Assembly: GCA_021397845.1 (NCBI GenBank) | Contig: CM038052.1 | Coordinates: 132,189,854 to 132,253,853, forward strand | Direction of reading: 5' to 3' | Length of the DNA stretch: 64,000 nucleotides | From: Areca catechu | Lineage: Eukaryota; Streptophyta; Magnoliopsida; Arecales; Arecaceae | Shown: positions 1 through 11,440 of the stretch, piece after piece | How positions within the stretch are numbered: the stretch's first letter is position 1 | Layout: each line of letters opens with the position of its first letter | The notes under the pieces: generated by a model | The model's input: only the letters and a program-made list of their open reading frames with translations | What the model was told of the DNA's origin: nothing | The model's database searches: none | Program-made: the position numbers and the translations under genes

Positions 1-585
1 ATCAGACTAGCCTAAAGACTCGGGCATCCACTGAGCCACTAATTGGATCCATTTTAGATGAACGGATCAACTAATCTAACTATTAGATAGTTCTAAAGAA
101 AGACCTTAAACAACTTTTGTTTAATCTTCTTTTAATCCGGTTCAACTAAACTTAGGTCTAACCCAGTGATGGACCCAACTAATCAGCTAACCCAATTAAC
201 CCAATTTGGCTTATGCAAATTTTATTAGATTTCATAAACCTAAAATTTTTATTAAGCCAAATACTTAATTAAAATATTTTTAATTAAGTCTCTATGTAAA
301 ATAATTTACATCTAAAATTATGCATCATATCTAAATTTATACTTTTATAAATATTATATGACCCAAATAACAAATTATAAATCATGCCAAATTTATAAAA
401 TAATTTTAATTTCTTTTTGATTTCCTTAAAGGATCTTTCTGAAGAGGCCAACACAGACGAACCGCATCGTGTCAAAGACACACGGCCATGGTGAAGGTCT
501 CAACTAGGTTCCTAAAAGTACTCTCTAATCCCAAGATTAAACAATTTAATCTACTATACATGCATCAAGATATGTTACACTAGAA
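1..585 (-). other. Leader of a minus-strand copia element (body outside window)
   Basis: AT-rich sequence with no recognisable coding region. It lies on the internal side of a primer binding site at 586-601 and is therefore read as the 5' leader between the LTR and gag of a Ty1/copia element that continues left of the window. No gag or pol motif is reached, so the assignment depends on the neighbouring LTR and primer site. Confidence 0.5.
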
Positions 586-601
586 CCTGGCTCTGAAACC
601 A
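586..601 (-). other. Primer binding site of copia element D
   Basis: Minus strand reads TGGTTTCAGAGCCAGG, one base away from the LTR end (the CA complementary to 603-604). It resembles the initiator-Met tRNA primer site TGGTATCAGAGC with one change. This fixes the orientation (minus) and shows that the adjacent LTR is the 5' LTR. Confidence 0.65.
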
Positions 602-602
602 C

Positions 603-3004
603 TGAAAGTAAAAAATGTGGTGCAGGTGCCTACGCTAAGCATGCAACAGGGAATAGGTAAGATTTTAAAACATTTTTAATAAATACGGAAAATACCTACT
701 CCGCACAGGATCTAGCATATGCAAGATGCATGTATTGGCATGATACAGGACATATAATATTTATAAATATTTTTAATAAATCTAGATCTACACATGCACC
801 GGAATTAAAACCCAAAAACATACCTTATTCCCAGCTGGAATAAGTCTAGGATAAACCTGGAATAGACTGGAATAACTGGAATAAAGTTATTCCAGTCATC
901 TTCCACCTTGGGCTGAAAACTGGGCTTCCGAAAAGTCCCCGGAACGCCACCTTCCGGACCTCCGATCGCTCCCAAATTTGAGCTGTAGATTCTTAAGGAA
1001 GTCCTCTTCGATTTGGCACTAGTTTCTGCAAGAAAAACTAAACCAATAAATCATAAAAATTCGCCGAAGTCTGCTGCACGAAAATGGCAGCAGAACAGAG
1101 TAGCTGTCTTCTTCGTTGGATTTCGGGCAACTGGAGCGATCCCGGCTCGCGTGGTTTACTCCGAGGAGTAGAAGAATACTCCCTCTAGAGGGGAGACACA
1201 CCCGAGGCTCTCCGATCCCTCTCCACGCACGGTGCTAGCCGTCGGAAGAGAGCTTCACGGTCACAGGAGTTTTCAGCAACAGAGCTTTGCTGAAATGGGA
1301 TTTTGAGCACTTGAAATGATGGGAAAAAAACTCTTGTTTCTCTCCCTCACAAGCTCCTAAACCCAGCCTATAAGAGCATAAGACTAAGCTCTCACCCAAG
1401 GGATCTCACAACCTTTCAAAGAAAAACACCCAGGGCTTTTCACGGCTAAAAAAATTCACACGGTGAAAACATTCGTTGAAACTTCATTCCAAAAAAAAAA
1501 CAGGGGACGGCTGGGTGGTATAAGAAGGCAGCGGAGAGAGGGAAATAGAGAGGGAGGGAAGGCCAAGAGGCAGTGGCAGCCATAACACCCAATAAACAGC
1601 CTTAAACCAGGATTAAAAAGGCATTATCAAAACGGTGGAGGAAGAAGAAAAATGCCCAGCGATTTGGCTTCCTCGGACTCGTTTGGCCTTTTGAAATTCC
1701 TCCCAGCGCAAGGCCTTCCAGTAATCGTTTGGACTTCCTCCATTCAAATGACCGTGTAAAACGGTCCATGGAGAAAAAAAAAAATATTGGTTCATCCAAA
1801 ACCGATCCAACCAAAAATGGTCCAATCCCATTAAACCAATTTGGTTCAAACCCAACGGTGGTTCAATCCAATTAAACCTGGTTCATGGAATAAAATTGGT
1901 TCACAACCAATTGGAGGCCGAAACGAACTCCGAATCAGTTCAAAACTGATTCAGAAAAATCCTAGCGCAGTGCTGGTCAACCCGGAACATTTTTCGGTGG
2001 ACACAGACAAGGGCAAGACGGGAAAAGAGTGCTCAAAAATACCGTGACCATAAAACCGAGACGATTCCCAATCGTAATCGGTATCCGGATCAGAGAGTTA
2101 TCCTCTGTGGCGTGTGACATCATAGGTTCGAACCTAAACGGTAGCACTAGAACAATTTCTAATACCAGCACAGGAAACCATCTAGCAATGGGTCCCGGCG
2201 TCCGGATAGGTCGAAGATGCGGGAGCAAACTATCGAACCTCTGGCATATGGTTACCGTATAATTCATCCTTTGACCTCTAATGCTCATGACGACTGAGAT
2301 TGGGCTGCCAACCTAGATTGTGTCAATCGACTACGTGTCTCAACCTCGCAAGCCCAGTGACTCTTCACTAGGACTACCCCAGCCGAGGATTTGCTAAATT
2401 GAGATACAGCGAGACATTCAATCCAAACTGTTTGGACAGGTCAATTCCATCTTGGTCCATCACTGTTCCACAAGTACTTGCCTGTACCCAGAAACCTTCC
2501 GTCACCGGATTAAAAATCCGGATAGTCCGGCACCAAAGCACAGGGAGTTGCTTGCAAGCTACCGTGATGACCTCAGGTCAGAGGGACACTTATACCCATA
2601 TCCAATCGTGAGTATCCCTTTGGCAGAAAGGGACTGCACGGAGTCACGTTCAATGAGATATCACATATATCCCACTTGCAGATCACATCAGTGTCACCAC
2701 ACTCATTTGGTCAAGAGGACAACCAAACGATGTGAACTACAACAACCTATACTTGATATATTGTCGTCCAATACAATATATCCTTTGGTTGTGAACAGGA
2801 TTTAAGGACCACTCGATACATCCTCTCTGTATCGAAGTCAGTGTAGTCCTAAGGACTTCATCACATAGGAAAGAGTTCATTTCAGGGAAAATTAGTAAGT
2901 GATGAGATGCCAAATAACAATTTTATTAATTCATAAAATAAATACAGTGCTCAGCACAACCGCCTACAACCCAGGCGATTGGCTTTGGGATACAATTCCC
3001 AACA
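603..3004 (-). mobile_element. 5' LTR of a copia (Angela-like) element, about 2.4 kb
   Basis: On the minus strand it begins TGTTGGGAATTGTATCCC at 3004 and ends ACTTTCA at 603, so it has TG/CA ends and abuts the primer site at 586-601. The long length, the TGTTGG(G)AAT start and the layout resemble Angela/BARE-type LTRs. It interrupts the integrase of Tat element B at 3005. The expected 5-bp target copy on this side is GTTCT (3005-3009); its partner would be left of the window. Small ORFs inside are not supported as genes. Confidence 0.7.
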
Positions 3005-3440
3005 GTTCTCAACCTTGCCCTCCGTGATTTGGGCTAGTGGCTCGGCTTCAACCCACTTTGTGAAGTAATCAATAGCCACAAGGAGGAATTTCTTCTACCC
3101 AGATATGGGCAAAAATGGGCCAAGAATATCCATCCCCCATTGAGCAAAACGTCAGGGGCCTACTAGCTGGGTCAAGTGACTCGTTGGTTGTCTCTGAATG
3201 TTGGCATATCTCTGGCATTGATCGCATCTTTGTACGAAGTCGGCCGAATCCTTTTGAATAAAGGGCCAATAATATCCTTGGCATATAATTTTATATGCTA
3301 AGGACCTACCCCCCAGGTGATCACCGCATATTCCCTCGTGGACTTCTCTTAGGGTGTAGTCAGCATCTGACATTCCCAAGCATTTCAGCAGGGGCTAAGA
3401 GAATAATCTCTTGTAAAGGGCTCTATCCAAGATGATATAT
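3005..3440 (-). pseudogene. Integrase fragment of Tat element B
   Basis: The HHCC zinc-binding region is visible (HEGICGDHLGGRSLAYK, then QRCDQCQRYAN), followed by the start of the catalytic core with DYFTKWVEAEPLAQITEG, all on the minus strand. Integrase inserts the DNA copy into the host genome. The frame shifts near 3160, and the protein is cut by the copia LTR just after the first part of the core, so most of the D,D,E catalytic core and the C-terminal domain are absent here. It is non-functional. Confidence 0.85.
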
Positions 3441-3449
3441 TGAGATGCC

Positions 3450-4240
3450 ATCATCAGATCCTTTTGGCCTCTGCCCTGTCCTCCGGCAACACACCTTCAT
3501 TTAAGAACTTGATAATGGGATCCATCCAGCTTGGCTCGGTCTCAATTTGGTGCACCTCCATAGCTTCTTCAGCTATACTTGGGGCTTCAAGGTGCTCAAC
3601 AAAGGTATGACCGAGAGATTCTGAGATTGTAGTAGCAAGTCGAGACAGCACATCTGCCCAGGAGTTCTCCAATCGAGGAACATGAATGATTTCAAAGTAT
3701 TCCAGTTGAGAAGATAAGATTTGTACATTTTCCAGGTACGGCACCATGGTTGGATCTCTAGCTTCATATTCTCCCTTAACTTGATTTACTACCAGCTGGG
3801 AGCCCGAAAAAGCCTGGAGTCTCCGAACTCCTAAGCTCTTGGCGATCCGAAGGCCTGCAAGTAGAGCTTCGTATTCGGCTGGTTATTCGAAGCACGGAAG
3901 GAGAACCGGAGTGCATACTCCACCGTGTGGCTGTCGAGTTCAGCCAGTATAAGACCGGCTCCGTATCTAGTGGAATTGGAAGCTCCATCTACATGGAGCA
4001 CCCAATCAGACTCCATATTCTTCAGATTTCCTTCTTCTGCTGGAGTGACGTCTTCTTCGGACTTCCAGGTGCATTCAGCCAGGAATTTGAGAGCACCTGG
4101 GCCTTCATAGCTAATCGAGGCAGGAAGCTGATGTCGAACTCGCTTAACTTCAAAGCCCACTTGGCTATCCTTTTGAAGGTATCAGGGCATCGAAGAATGG
4201 CTTTGAGGTGTTGATCGGTCAGTACCACAATGGCATGGGC
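3450..4240 (-). pseudogene. Second (archaeal-type) RNase H of Tat element B
   Basis: The start is marked by LHVDGASNSTRYGAGLILA, a typical D-G-(A/S)-(S/A)-N RNase H opening, preceded by DFL/ECTW linker residues. Downstream come the Tat-typical tail residues (FEIIHVPRLENSWADVLSRLA, with the D of the final helix). This extra RNase H is what separates Tat elements from other plant Ty3/gypsy lineages. The region is split among three frames around 3770-3990, so it is a pseudogene. Confidence 0.8.
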
Positions 4241-6235
4241 ATGGAAGTAAGGTCGTAGTCACTTTGCCATAATTATTAGAGAGAAGATCAGCTTCTGCAT
4301 TTTTGAATATCTTGTTTCAGCATCATGCAGAACTTTACTGATGTAGTAGATCGGCTTGTGAAAGCCATCTTTTTCTCTTCGGACAAAGACTGAACTGACT
4401 ACCTCGTCCGAGGAAAAAAGGTATAAATAGAGCACCTCCCCCTCTTGAGGTCTGGAAAGTAAAGGTGGGGTCTCCAGGTATTTCTTCAACTCTTCAAATG
4501 TAGTACAGTAATCTTCGGTCCATTCGAAGCCTCGAGACCACCGAAGTCCTTGAAAAATGAGAGACATTTCTCGGCTGAGCAAGAGATAAACCTGCTTAAG
4601 GAGGCGATCCTCCCTGTCAGCTGTTGGACTTCCTTTTTGCAGGATGGATGCCTCATGTCCTTGAGAGCCTAAATTTTCTCAAGGTTTGATTCAATCCCTC
4701 ATTTGGTAACAAGGAAACCCAGAAACTTGCCCGAAGTGACCCTAAAGGCACATTTCATTGGGTTTAGCTTCATTCGATGGCGTCGTAGGGCACTGAATGA
4801 TTCCTCCAGGTCCTAGATGTGATCCTTTTAAGGAGGCTCTTGACGATCATGTTGTCAATGTAAGCCTCCAAGTTTCTCTCCAACTGCTCCTTGAACACCT
4901 TGTTAATCAACCTTTGAAAGGTTGCTTCAGCGTTCTTGAGCCCAAATGGCATCATCTTATAATAATATAGACCTTTATTGGTGACGAAGGCTATCTTCTC
5001 CTCATCCTAGGGATCCATTCGAATATGATTGTAGCCAGAGAAGGCATCCATGAAACTTAGCAGTTGGTGGCCGGCAGTGGCGTCGACCAGCTGGTCAATC
5101 TTTGGGAGAGGAAAGCTATCCTTTGGGCAAGCCTTATTGAGGTATGTGTAGTCAATGTAGATCTTCCACTTGCCACTAGCTTTGTTTACCATTACTACAT
5201 TGGCCAACCACTTGGGGTAGTGGGCTTCCTGAATGAACCCTGCCTTTAGGAGCTTGCTCACTCTTCATCTATTGCTTTTTGCCTTTCGGAGGTAAAGCTT
5301 CTCTTCTTTTGTCGGACTGGTTTATACCCAGGGGTAACTTCCAGTCGATGAGTGATTTCTTCGGCAAAAATCCCTGGCATGTCCGAAGCTGACCAGGTGA
5401 AGACATCAGCATTATCCCTAAGGAAGCAGATCAGTTCCGTTCTAGTTTTCTCATCAAGCATGCTTCCGATCTGCACAACCTTAGTGGGGTCCTCTTTAGT
5501 TAAGGGTACTGAGATAGTTCTCTCCATAGGCTTGCCAGAATCTATAGTCGAGTCCCTCGGATCTAGCTGATCCCAAGTGGTGGGATCATTAGAGTGCTTA
5601 TCTTGGATCATCAAGTATTGTCGTGCCACTCTCTGGTCTCCTCTTACTTCTCCAACACCATTTCTGGTGGAGAAGCGCACCAGGAGGTAGTAGGAGGATA
5701 CTACAGTCCGAAATTTATTTAGGGTAGGCCGTCCCAGAATGATGTTGTAGGCTGAAGGGGTTCGGACCACCGTGAAATTGATCAGTAGTGTCTTTTATCA
5801 AGGTTTAGTACTGAGGGTACAAGTAGTACTATTTCTCCCTCAGCATCAACCTGATTCCCTCCAAAGCTAGTAAGTGGCATAGGGGACCTTCGTAGTTTGT
5901 CTCTAGGCAAACACATATGAGAGAATGCATCGTAGATCAAGATATCAGTCGAACATCCATTATCAACTAGGATTCGTTGTACATCATAACTGGCCACAAC
6001 GGTCGAGATTACAATAGGGTCGTCGTGCGGGAGCCGGACTCCTGCAAGGTCGTCATCGGAGAAAAGAATAGCGTTGTTGTCCTTGAGCCGCTTCGGAGCA
6101 TCATCTTCGCCTCTTCTCCAGTTGATAGGTCGATGTATCATCCCCACGCCTCCATTGGTGGGCCTTTGATTTGGTAGTTCAGCCTCTTCAGGAGTCAATT
6201 GGGGGACAGTAGCTTCTGACCGAGATCCTTAACGA
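4240..6235 (-). pseudogene. Protease, reverse transcriptase and first RNase H of Tat element B
   Basis: Protease is at about 5780-6200 with VDNGCSTDILIYDAF, the usual D-(T/N)-G-(S/C) aspartic centre. The PR-RT linker is at 5258-5770 (YNIILGRPTLN, then DMPGIFAEEITHRLEV). Reverse transcriptase runs from about 5260 to 4600 with FPLPKIDQLVDATAGH, FMDAFSGYNHI and MPFGLKNAEATFQRL. The catalytic Y-x-D-D box reads YIDN, so the second aspartate is lost. The first RNase H/tether region is at 4259-4582 (ISKVLHDAETRYSKMQKL). Frame changes occur near 4260, 4600, 4770, 5000 and 5780. Confidence 0.85.
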
Positions 6236-6239
6236 CTAA

Positions 6240-7655
6240 CGTACCACCCCAAAAACCCTCTCTTGATGAGATCCTCTATTGCATCTCTCAGTTGGATGCA
6301 TTCTTCAGTATTATGACCATGGTCCTGGTAGAATCGACAGTATTTATTCCTGTTCCTTGCGGACAAGGATGCCTTCATAGGACGTGGCCGCTAGAGATAG
6401 TTTTCCTTTTCTATCTCCAAGAGAATCTTCTCATGAGGGAGGTTGAGAGGGGTATAAGAGTTGAACCTCCCGCCCGATGCTCTGGGCCTGGGAGGACTTC
6501 TTCGACGGTTAGCATACTTGTTATTATTGTTGGAAATAGGGGGCCTTGTGCCCTGCTATTTTTCTTCTTCGAAGGGGGCTTCCCTTTGATTAGTCATCGA
6601 TTTGCCTCCTACTCTTCAGCATCGACATATTTTTGAGCCCTCGACAGGAGCTCAACATAGCTTTTGGAGAACTTCTTATCCAGGAAAAAGGTGAGCCTGG
6701 ATGTACGAAGTCCCTTCTTCAATGCAGACATGGCCACATGCTCATTGAGATTGGGGATCTTAAGTGTGGCTGCATTAAACCTAGAGATGTAATCTTGCAG
6801 GCTTTCTCCTTCATTCTGGTGAAGGAGGAACAGTGTGTCCGTATTCTGGGGGATCTTACGGCAAGTCCTAAAATGGAAGACAAACAATTTTTCTAACTCG
6901 GAGAAAAAATCAATGGTACCTAGGCGTATGCTCGAGTACCACATCCGAGCAGCTTTCTTTAAGGTGGCTGGGAACGCGAGGCAATATATCACGTCCAAAG
7001 CTTCCTAGATCATCATATGGAACTTAAAACTGCAAAGATGGTTAAGAGGATCAGAGGTGCCATCGTAGGGTTCCATCCGGGGAACCTTGAAGTGCCGAGG
7101 GATGACTTCGGCCATGATGCGGTCGGTGTAAGGCGGGCGTAGATCACATACCGCCAAATCATTGTAATCTCCCTGCTCCTGTATTTTCGCCATCTCCGAT
7201 TCTATGGCCTTAAATTTCCCATCATAGTTAGGGAGAACCTGCTTTGGCACTTTCTCTACGGGAATAGAGTCTTCAGAAGAGGGTGAGCAAGTTTGCCTAG
7301 GTCTCTTCCCTCTCTGTGGAGAATCGGTGGGCCTAAGCATTCTTGAACTTCGGCCTTCAGGAGAGGGCCGAGGACGAGAGGAGAGATGTGTGGACCCCTC
7401 TTGAGGAGCTCTCCTCCTCTGGGATCAAGAGCTATGTCTAGAGGTGGCCAGTACATTCCCCACCTGAAAATCTCTATTTTGAAAGTCCTAAATCATAGTC
7501 GTGAGGTTGGTGACCTAGTTCAGGAGGGCTTCGAACTGTTGCTGTCCCACGACAACTATGGGAGGTGGAATGTCATTCTCTATCGGGGGTGCGCCCCCGT
7601 GAGATGGAGCATGATTTTGACTTGTTGAGGCAACCTGAGTCTTCCCTCTCGCCAT
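6240..7655 (-). pseudogene. gag of Tat element B
   Basis: Capsid/nucleocapsid precursor. The start codon is best placed at 7655 (MARGKTQVAST). The N-terminal part has a stop near 7525, and the reading resumes at 7340 (MLRPTDSPQRGKRPRQ). The core has MEPYDGTSDPLNHL, then AFPATLKKAARMWY and FKxxFxF-like capsid residues at 6609-6998, broken by a stop at about 7003. The C-terminal CYS/HIS motif (YCRFYQDHGHNTEEC, about 6260-6350) is the Tat-type variant and not a classical CCHC knuckle. Several stops and shifts make it non-coding. Confidence 0.85.
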
Positions 7656-7719
7656 AGAAATTTTCTAACTTTCCCTTGGTTAAGGAGGGGAGCTTAACAA
7701 TACAAGTTGTACAGGACCC

Positions 7720-7737
7720 CCCCTTCCAGGCGCGCCA
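7720..7737 (-). other. Primer binding site of Tat element B
   Basis: Minus strand TGGCGCGCCTGGAAGGGG lies one base inside the LTR end at 7739. TGGCGC-type primer sites are usual for Tat/Retand-like elements and differ from the TGGTATCAGAGC site used by chromovirus A. Confidence 0.75.
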
Positions 7738-7738
7738 C

Positions 7739-8599
7739 TGCAGAGTCCCTTTTCTGACCGGGCGGAGCTACTGGATTGTAGGCCCGCTCCCCGGTTCACC
7801 TGCAAAACAAATTCCTGGCCGGAGTTGCTCCGATGGGGGACACTCCGATGCCTAAGTCAGAGACGGGCTCCAGCCACAGAATGGAGAAGATTCTAAGAAA
7901 GATTCAAAAGAGAAGGGAAAGACTCTCATACTTTCAAGGGTATCTTGTGCCTTACCTTCAGCATTCTCTATTACCATTATTTATAAGAAGTTGTCCAGCC
8001 CGTGATTCCGTTCTTCCTCCAGTGGTTACGATTGAAGAGTTAATTTCTTTCCCACAATTTGGAATCATGGGTTGTTATCAAGCGGTTCTGGCGGCTAAGC
8101 CGGAGGCGTTGCCGCTGGAGTTACGCACCATGATTATATTCCGGAAATAGTCGATGATAACCATTGATTGTCCTGTTCGTGGAGACCAGAGACAGATTGA
8201 GAGCATGTCTTCAGACTTCCCTTTTAGGAAGATTTTTATGATTGGATCAGGAAGTATCTTCGTCCTCGGATCCTCTCGAGACAGATCATAGATCCTGTCT
8301 TCGGCATAGATCGAGGACTTGATCTTTGTCATAGGTCGAGGACTATGTCTTCGACATAAGCCGAAGACCGTGTCTTCGAAAGTTGGCAAAGGTTATTCTT
8401 CGATTCAGACTGAGGATCTTGTCTTTAGGGGCCATAGGACTTGTTCTTCGACGAAAGCAGAGGACTTGTTCTTCGACCGAAGGCCTTGTCTTCGGGTGCC
8501 ATAGGCCCATTAAGAGCTTTGGCTAGGTTGTTTGGTTTTTTTCGAATACCTTGATCCGAAGTTTGTGGTTCGGAAGAGATGTCTTTAGCCGGTCGAACT
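7739..8599 (-). mobile_element. 5' LTR of element B, first part (861 bp)
   Basis: The LTR ends with CA on the minus strand at 7739, next to the primer site. It contains short imperfect repeats built on CTTCGNNNNAGNCCGAGGAC-like wording at about 8250-8500. It is interrupted at 8599 by element A; the target bases GAACT (8595-8599) are repeated at 17165-17169. The remaining 37 bp lie at 17170-17206. Confidence 0.85.
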
Positions 8600-9908
8600 T
8601 GATGGGGGACATGTATCAAATGATGCATTTGAAGAATTAGATGGACTAAATGAAAATGAAATAGATAAACATGTAGCTATTCTACGTAAAAGAAATAGAA
8701 TTATATGAAAGGAAGATAAGGAAAAGAACTAGACTAGAAAAGAATCTCTCAAAGTAATTAAGAAGGGATCTTCGTGGTTAGGAAACCACACAGGTTAGGG
8801 CTAGCCTACTTTCCAATTTCAGATCTGAAAGAATATTATAAAGATGGCTATCCGGCTATTAATAGTCTGAAATTCAGAAAAGGGACACTCAAGATGAAGT
8901 ACTAAGAATAGCAAGGAGTTACTATAGATCTAAAGGCACCTTGTTTATGATTCCTTGGCACAGTAGACCTTCACCTTGAAAACTAGGAGACCCGGGGATC
9001 CTGCATAGATATATAGTAAAATTAAAAGATTTAGGTGGAAGAATGGAGAAATGGAAGAAGAAATTAGGAATGGAAGAAATGGTTTAGATTTGGCTTTAAG
9101 TAGATCTCCTTTGGTGTCCTTTGCATGAATCATCTTCAATTGTTGGCGTGGAGAACTCCATTATAGATGACCTCTTTTGGAAGATGGGAAGGTTGAAATT
9201 GGAGAGGCTTGAAGAGGATTCTTCAAGGGTGGCCAAATGGGATTGGAAAAGGGACTAGTAGCTTGATTGGTTAAGTATCCTAGGTCTCACACCTACCTTC
9301 TCTCAAGGGTCTTTGGCTAGCAAAGGAAGAAAGCTTTCTTAGAAAAAAAAATTTCATTTCATTCATCATTTCCATTACAAGAGAATTCTAGGAGCTTTTA
9401 TAAACCTTAAGCTCCTTTTCAAATTCAAAATGCAACACTTTTCATGGAGAAAATCAAGGGGTGTCCTATGAAGATAGGAGTGGCCCATTCAAATTTAAAT
9501 CTCCTAATTACAAGGTGGGCACCCATAAAGAGTGGAGCTTCATTCAAATTTGAAAATTCATGGTTGATGTGTCTTGGTGATGTGGCATGATTTATCCTCC
9601 AAGTTGGCATGACTTGTCTTCCAAGGTGGCATGGTGCTTTGATGATGTGGTGCTCCAAGTAGTTGGTGAAGTTGGTTGCACTCATTCTTGCTTAATTGAC
9701 GCCCAATGCAAGTAGATCTTGAACCCGACTCAATACAAAGCCAATTTAACTCTAATTGGACCCAAATTAAAATAAAACAGGACTCAATTATTCAAATAAA
9801 ATAAATACAGGACTCATAGACTTATTACAGGACTTAAATTTCTAGTCTTCTATCCATAAAGAACTTGGCATTAGCTGAAGCCTCTTCCTGAGCCTGGTGC
9901 CCGCACCA
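8600..9908 (-). repeat. 3' LTR of element A (1309 bp)
   Basis: Minus-strand start TGGTGCGGGCACCAGGC at 9908 and end CCCCCATCA at 8600. It is co-linear with 15859-17164, with scattered substitutions and single-base indels. The pol reading frame runs a short way into it (stop at 9842). Confidence 0.95.
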
Positions 9909-11440
9909 ATTCTCCCCGGGTGGGAGGAACTCGACCCTGTCGAGTAAGGATCGATTTGACTGTGGTATTTTTCTAATATATCTGGGTCAATTTGTTGTAG
10001 ATCCTCTCGGGTAATCCAAGAGTCTTCAGATTCCGGTCGACCGTGCCAACGAACCAGATAACGCTGATACCCCTTATTTCTAGTAGTAATCACTTGGTCA
10101 TCTAAGATACATTCAATCTTGTCTCTCCGGTCTAGTGAAATTGCTGGTGGACACTCAGGTAGGGTTTCACTCTCAAAGGCAGGGTGAAGTTCAAAAGGCT
10201 CTCTTGGAATTAATGCCGGTTCTTTAAATTCTTTCAGATCAGAAACATTAAAAGTGGAGCTAATGCCATAATCAGGTGGTAACTCTAATACATATGCATT
10301 AGATCCTATTTTCTTAATTATTTTGAAAGGTCCAGCTCCCCGGGCATGCAATTTCTTCATAGTTCCCGGTGGAAACCTTTCAGGTCTAAGTTTTATCATG
10401 ACAGAGTCCCCCTTCATTAAATTCCTTTATCCGTTTATGTGAATCAGCCACATGCTTATAAACTTCATTACTCATTTGAATTTTCTTACTAATTTCCTTA
10501 TGTAATTCTTTAAGATGCTGTGCATATGACTCGGCAGACTCAGATACACGTGCGTGTGTGGGTAATGGGATAAGGTCGATAGGTCTCCTAGGTCTGTAAC
10601 CATGGACAATCTCAAAGGGACTTCTACCAGTAGACCTATTGACCGAGCTGTTGTATGCAAACTCAGCACGAGGTAAAAGTAAATCCCAATTTCCCAGATT
10701 CTCTCCAACAAGGCACCTTAATAAGTTCCCTAGACTTCTATTTACAACTTCAGTTTGTCCATCAGTCTGAGGGTGGTAAGCAGTTGAGAATTTTAGTTTT
10801 GTTCCTAGTAGGTGCCAAAGAGTTTTCCAAAAATAGCTTGTGAAACAGACATCCCTATCTGAAACAATGGTTTTAGGTAACCCATGTAACTTGACTACTT
10901 GATCAAGAAAAAGCTTGGCTACCCTGGAGGCATCAAAAGTTTGGGAACAGGGTATAAAATGGGCCATTTTCGAAAATCTGTCGACCACTACAAAGATTGA
11001 ATCGTGTTTTCTAAGGATCTTGGGCAGTCCTAAAACGAAGTCCATGCTAAGATCCTGCCATGGACAATCCGGCACAGGTAAAGGAGTGTATAACCCGGTG
11101 TTTTGTCTCTGATGTTTGGCAACCGCACATGTCCTACATCGGGCAACAATATTGGCTACTTGTCTCTTAAGGCCTGGCCAGTAAGATTTTTCCTCAATTA
11201 TCAATATGGTCTTGTTTCTTCCAAAATGGCCAGCCAAACCTCCAGCATGGGTTTCCCAAATTAGAAAATCTCTCAAGGAAGTCTTCGGAACACAAAGCTT
11301 GTTTTCCTTAAATAGATAATCATCTAAAAGGGTGTACTCACTGTGGTCACTAGATGGTCCTAATTTCAGAGCTTGGTAAACTTCACTAAAGTCTGGACAA
11401 TTATCATACTCATCCGTAAGTCTTTCAAATCCAACGACTT
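9850..11440 (-). pseudogene. Integrase with chromodomain, element A
   Basis: HHCC zinc finger (HAGGLAGHFGRNKT, then CRTCAVAKHQ), catalytic core with DFVLGLPKI, IVSDRDVCF and DGQTEVVNRSLG giving the three acidic residues, then the GPF/Y-type C-terminal module (HARGAGPFKIIKKIGSNAY). A chromodomain follows at about 9970-10110 (IECILDD, YQRYLVRWHG, SEDSWITREDL) that would direct insertion to marked chromatin. A one-base frameshift at about 10400 separates RIKEFNEG from GDSVMIKLRPERF; apart from this the domain is intact. Confidence 0.9.
9909..9945 (-). promoter_or_regulatory. Polypurine tract and adjoining hairpin of element A
   Basis: Minus strand CGGGGAGAAT (9909-9918) directly precedes the 3' LTR and is the likely plus-strand primer. 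A perfect 6-bp inverted repeat ACTCGA/TCGAGT with a 5-base loop (9929-9945) stands beside it. It is inside the last codons of pol (YSTGSSSSHPGRI). The same hairpin recurs in elements E, F and G. Confidence 0.7.

Noticed and set aside
284..2805. Several small ORFs in the leader and LTR of copia element D
   Set aside because: They overlap on both strands inside LTR sequence and show no domain.
3005..6235. RT and protease as a possible integrated plant pararetrovirus
   Set aside because: LTRs, TGGCGC primer site, integrase and dual RNase H are those of a Tat retrotransposon; no movement-protein or coat-protein wording seen.
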